Positions 49,803 through 51,248 of a stretch of 51,248 nucleotides of DNA are shown in pieces. The notes under the pieces are model-generated. The model was not told the origin of the DNA and did no database searches. It saw only the letters and a program-made list of their open reading frames with translations. This DNA comes from Deltaproteobacteria bacterium (GTDB lineage Bacteria; Desulfobacterota; Desulfobaccia; Desulfobaccales; 0-14-0-80-60-11): assembly GCA_003599195.1 (NCBI GenBank), contig QZIZ01000007.1, positions 1-51,248 of the forward strand, in the 5' to 3' direction. The translations under genes were made by a program, and so were the position numbers. Within the stretch, counting starts at the first letter, position 1; the number at the start of each line of letters is the position of its first letter.

Positions 49803-50618
49803 ATGGTTGAAACAACTGGGCGCAACGCCTCCAGACCCGTGACCGCCTGTCTGAGCAGCGGCAAGGGCGGGGTGGGCAAGACCAGCCTGACGGTGAACCT
49901 GGCCTACGCGTTGGCCCAAAAGGGGTTAAGGGTCCTGATAGTGGACGGAGACCTGGGGCTGGCCAACGTGGACGTGCTGCTGGGACTCCAGGTCAAAACC
50001 ACGATCCGGGACATCCTGGACCGGGGAGCCGACCCACTGGAGGCGGTGATCTATGTGGAACCGCGGCTGGGCGTCCTGCCTTCCAGTTCCGGGGTGCCCG
50101 ATCTGGCCAACCTGGGACCCCAGGACCACCATGAGCTGGGAGAAATCCTGAAGGACATCTGCTGCCATTTCGACATCGTCCTGGTGGATACCGCGGCAGG
50201 CATCGGTTCTTCAGTGCTTTGGTTCAATACCTTCGTGGATTACAATATTCTGGTGCTTACCCCTGACCCCACGGCCATGACCGACGCCTACGCCCTGATC
50301 AAGGTCCTGTCCCGGGATTACCGGCGGCAAAATTTTCATCTGCTGGTGAACCAGGTCAAAAATGAAGCCGAAGCCCGGCAGGTTTACGAGCATCTCTCCC
50401 GGGTGGCTTCCCATTTTCTGAACCTGAACCTGGATTATCTGGGCGGAGTACCCCGGGACGCGTCCGTCAGCCAGGGGGTGCGGAACCAAGTGCCCTTTAT
50501 CAAGGTCGCGCCCCAGAGCAAGGCGGCCCTCACCCTTTTCCGGCATGCCGAGCGCCTCCGGCGCTGGGCTTCGCCCCGACCCGGGGCTCATAAGACCGCA
50601 GGCAAAGCGGGAGGCTGA
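49803..50618 (+). CDS. FlhG/MinD-like ParA-family ATPase
   Basis: 271 residues. Deviant Walker A CLSSGKGGVGKTSLTVNLAY, switch I/II VDGDLGLANVDVLLG and VDTAAGIGSSVL. The layout is that of FlhG (YlxH/FleN), which sets flagellar number and place, but MinD-like proteins for other polar structures share it. A c-di-GMP link is plausible because the upstream gene is a diguanylate cyclase and FleN acts with a c-di-GMP-binding regulator in Pseudomonas. No flagellar genes are in the window. Confidence 0.86.
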   Translation: MVETTGRNASRPVTACLSSGKGGVGKTSLTVNLAYALAQKGLRVLIVDGDLGLANVDVLLGLQVKTTIRDILDRGADPLEAVIYVEPRLGVLPSSSGVPDLANLGPQDHHELGEILKDICCHFDIVLVDTAAGIGSSVLWFNTFVDYNILVLTPDPTAMTDAYALIKVLSRDYRRQNFHLLVNQVKNEAEARQVYEHLSRVASHFLNLNLDYLGGVPRDASVSQGVRNQVPFIKVAPQSKAALTLFRHAERLRRWASPRPGAHKTAGKAGG

Positions 50619-50771
50619 GAAACATTTTCTCTGCGCTCTCTGCGTCTCTGCGAGAAACCTCTCTTTGTTTCTCGCAGAGACGCAGAGGACGCAGAGGGAA
50701 TTATGATCAATTAAGCACTTTGCAAAAGGCCCCTTTTTACTTTTTCCTTTTAACTTTTTCCTTTTTCCTTT
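50619..50771. repeat. TCTGCG palindrome and CTTTTTC heptamer array
   Basis: 50630-50699: CTCTGCGTCTCTGCGAGAAA faces TTTCTCGCAGAGACGCAGAG. 50731-50778: CTTTTTA-CTTTTTC-CTTTTAA-CTTTTTC-CTTTTTC-CTTTTTA, period seven, running over the stop codon of the next gene at 50772. No gene. Confidence 0.75.
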
Positions 50772-51044
50772 TTACTTGGCCCTGGCCCGGATCATGCGGT
50801 AGATCATGATCCCGGAAATCCCCTGGGCCAGAGTGGCCAGGACCAGGAGTATCCGGTAAATGCCCCCCAGGGGGTTCAGGCCGAAATGCATGGTGCTGAA
50901 AATATTGTATATCCACGTGGGAGCGCCGCCGGCGGACATCCCCCCGAGGGTCAGGACCAACCCGGTGAAGGACTGGGCCGCCAGGAACCAGACGACGATA
51001 TATCCGAGATTTCGATGTAACTTCCGCACTTCCGCTTCTTTCAT
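50772..51044 (-). CDS. Small two-helix membrane protein, possibly haem-binding
   Basis: 90 residues, two TM helices. KLHRNLGYIVVWFLAAQSFT then STMHFGLNPLGGIYRILLVL recall PepSY-TM and cytochrome b561-like helices with His near the membrane. AAAGGGG precedes the ATG at 51044. The stop codon is in a heptamer array. No function assigned. Confidence 0.6.
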   Translation of the reverse strand: MKEAEVRKLHRNLGYIVVWFLAAQSFTGLVLTLGGMSAGGAPTWIYNIFSTMHFGLNPLGGIYRILLVLATLAQGISGIMIYRMIRARAK

Positions 51045-51248
51045 ATTCCCCTTTCCTTTTCCGGTTTCCTGATTTTTCTGGAATGATCTGCGGTCAGCTT
51101 TTCTTAAGATAGGACACCAATGGGCATCAATCCAGACCGGGATAATGCTTTTTATACCAAGTTGCAGTCTATAGGCAATTAATTATCCAATCGAAGCCTG
51201 TGGTGGAGGCGACCAATTCTCTGTCGTTTTCCAAGGCGACTAACGCTT
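51045..51248. other. Right-hand end of window, no gene seen
   Basis: Pyrimidine-rich bases (CCTTTCCTTTTCCGG) at 51051-51064, then sequence with TATACCAAGTTGC at about 51156, which resembles the start of the ATACC element (46665). The window ends before a reading frame can be followed. Confidence 0.35.

Noticed and set aside
49803-50618. Evidence for a flagellar cluster
   Set aside because: Only the FlhG-like ATPase is present; no flagellar structural or export genes occur in the window.

Overview
The window reads as a chromosome segment of a free-living, GC-rich anaerobic bacterium, most likely a deltaproteobacterium (Desulfobacterota). Grounds: multihaem c-type cytochromes beside a quinone-interacting cytochrome b, a tungstate uptake locus with three binding proteins, two DASS/ArsB-type anion permeases with CBS proteins, HpnN/HpnM-like envelope genes and many sensor kinases. 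The lineage is inferred from gene content only; there is no rRNA here.

Layout. 0.1-8.5 kb (mostly minus strand): PAS histidine kinase, a small hypothetical, guaB, a Ppx/GppA phosphatase, hpt and a CHASE2 adenylate cyclase. 8.8-12.9 kb (plus): octahaem lipoprotein, trihaem membrane-anchored cytochrome and cytochrome b in one operon, then two small membrane proteins. 12.9-18.7 kb (minus): ModE-like regulator, a broken molybdopterin-binding protein gene, three tungstate-type binding proteins, permease and ATPase, with four palindromes of ModE-operator geometry. 19-23 kb (plus): HpnN-like RND exporter, MlaC/HpnM-like protein and a small hypothetical. 23-29.5 kb (minus): enoyl-CoA hydratase, two tiny ORFs behind glycogen phosphorylase, and a large secreted Arg/Pro/Gly-rich protein. 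29.5-30.6 kb: decayed integrase next to tRNA-Val(CAC). 30.7-34.3 kb: membrane protein, DUF434 protein, PilZ protein and a nucleotidyltransferase/phosphoglycosyltransferase fusion. 34.5-44.8 kb: KdpDE-like pair, two ion permeases, two CBS paralogues and a PEP-synthase-like protein. 44.9-46.7 kb: V4R protein plus histidine kinase. Then tRNA-Pro(GGG), an SH3/M48 pair, a diguanylate cyclase, a FlhG/MinD-type ATPase and a small membrane protein.

Working together: the cytochrome genes look like a quinol-to-periplasm electron conduit. The 13-18.7 kb block is a self-contained tungsten/molybdenum uptake regulon whose operators can be read directly. The 34.5-44.8 kb block couples a Kdp-like sensor to anion permeases and CBS proteins.

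The most unusual property is in the gaps between genes. At least sixteen loci carry short degenerate tandem repeats whose units differ completely (e.g. ACTGATC, GTTCCAG, GTTTTCG, CTTTTTC) but whose period is always seven bases. Several run into gene starts or ends, and one encodes the C-terminus of the first kinase. Other dispersed repeats (TCATTCTGA palindromes, GGTGGCACAG palindromes, 8-mer TCTGCG/TTTGCG palindromes and an ATACC...GGTAT element) fill much of the remaining space.
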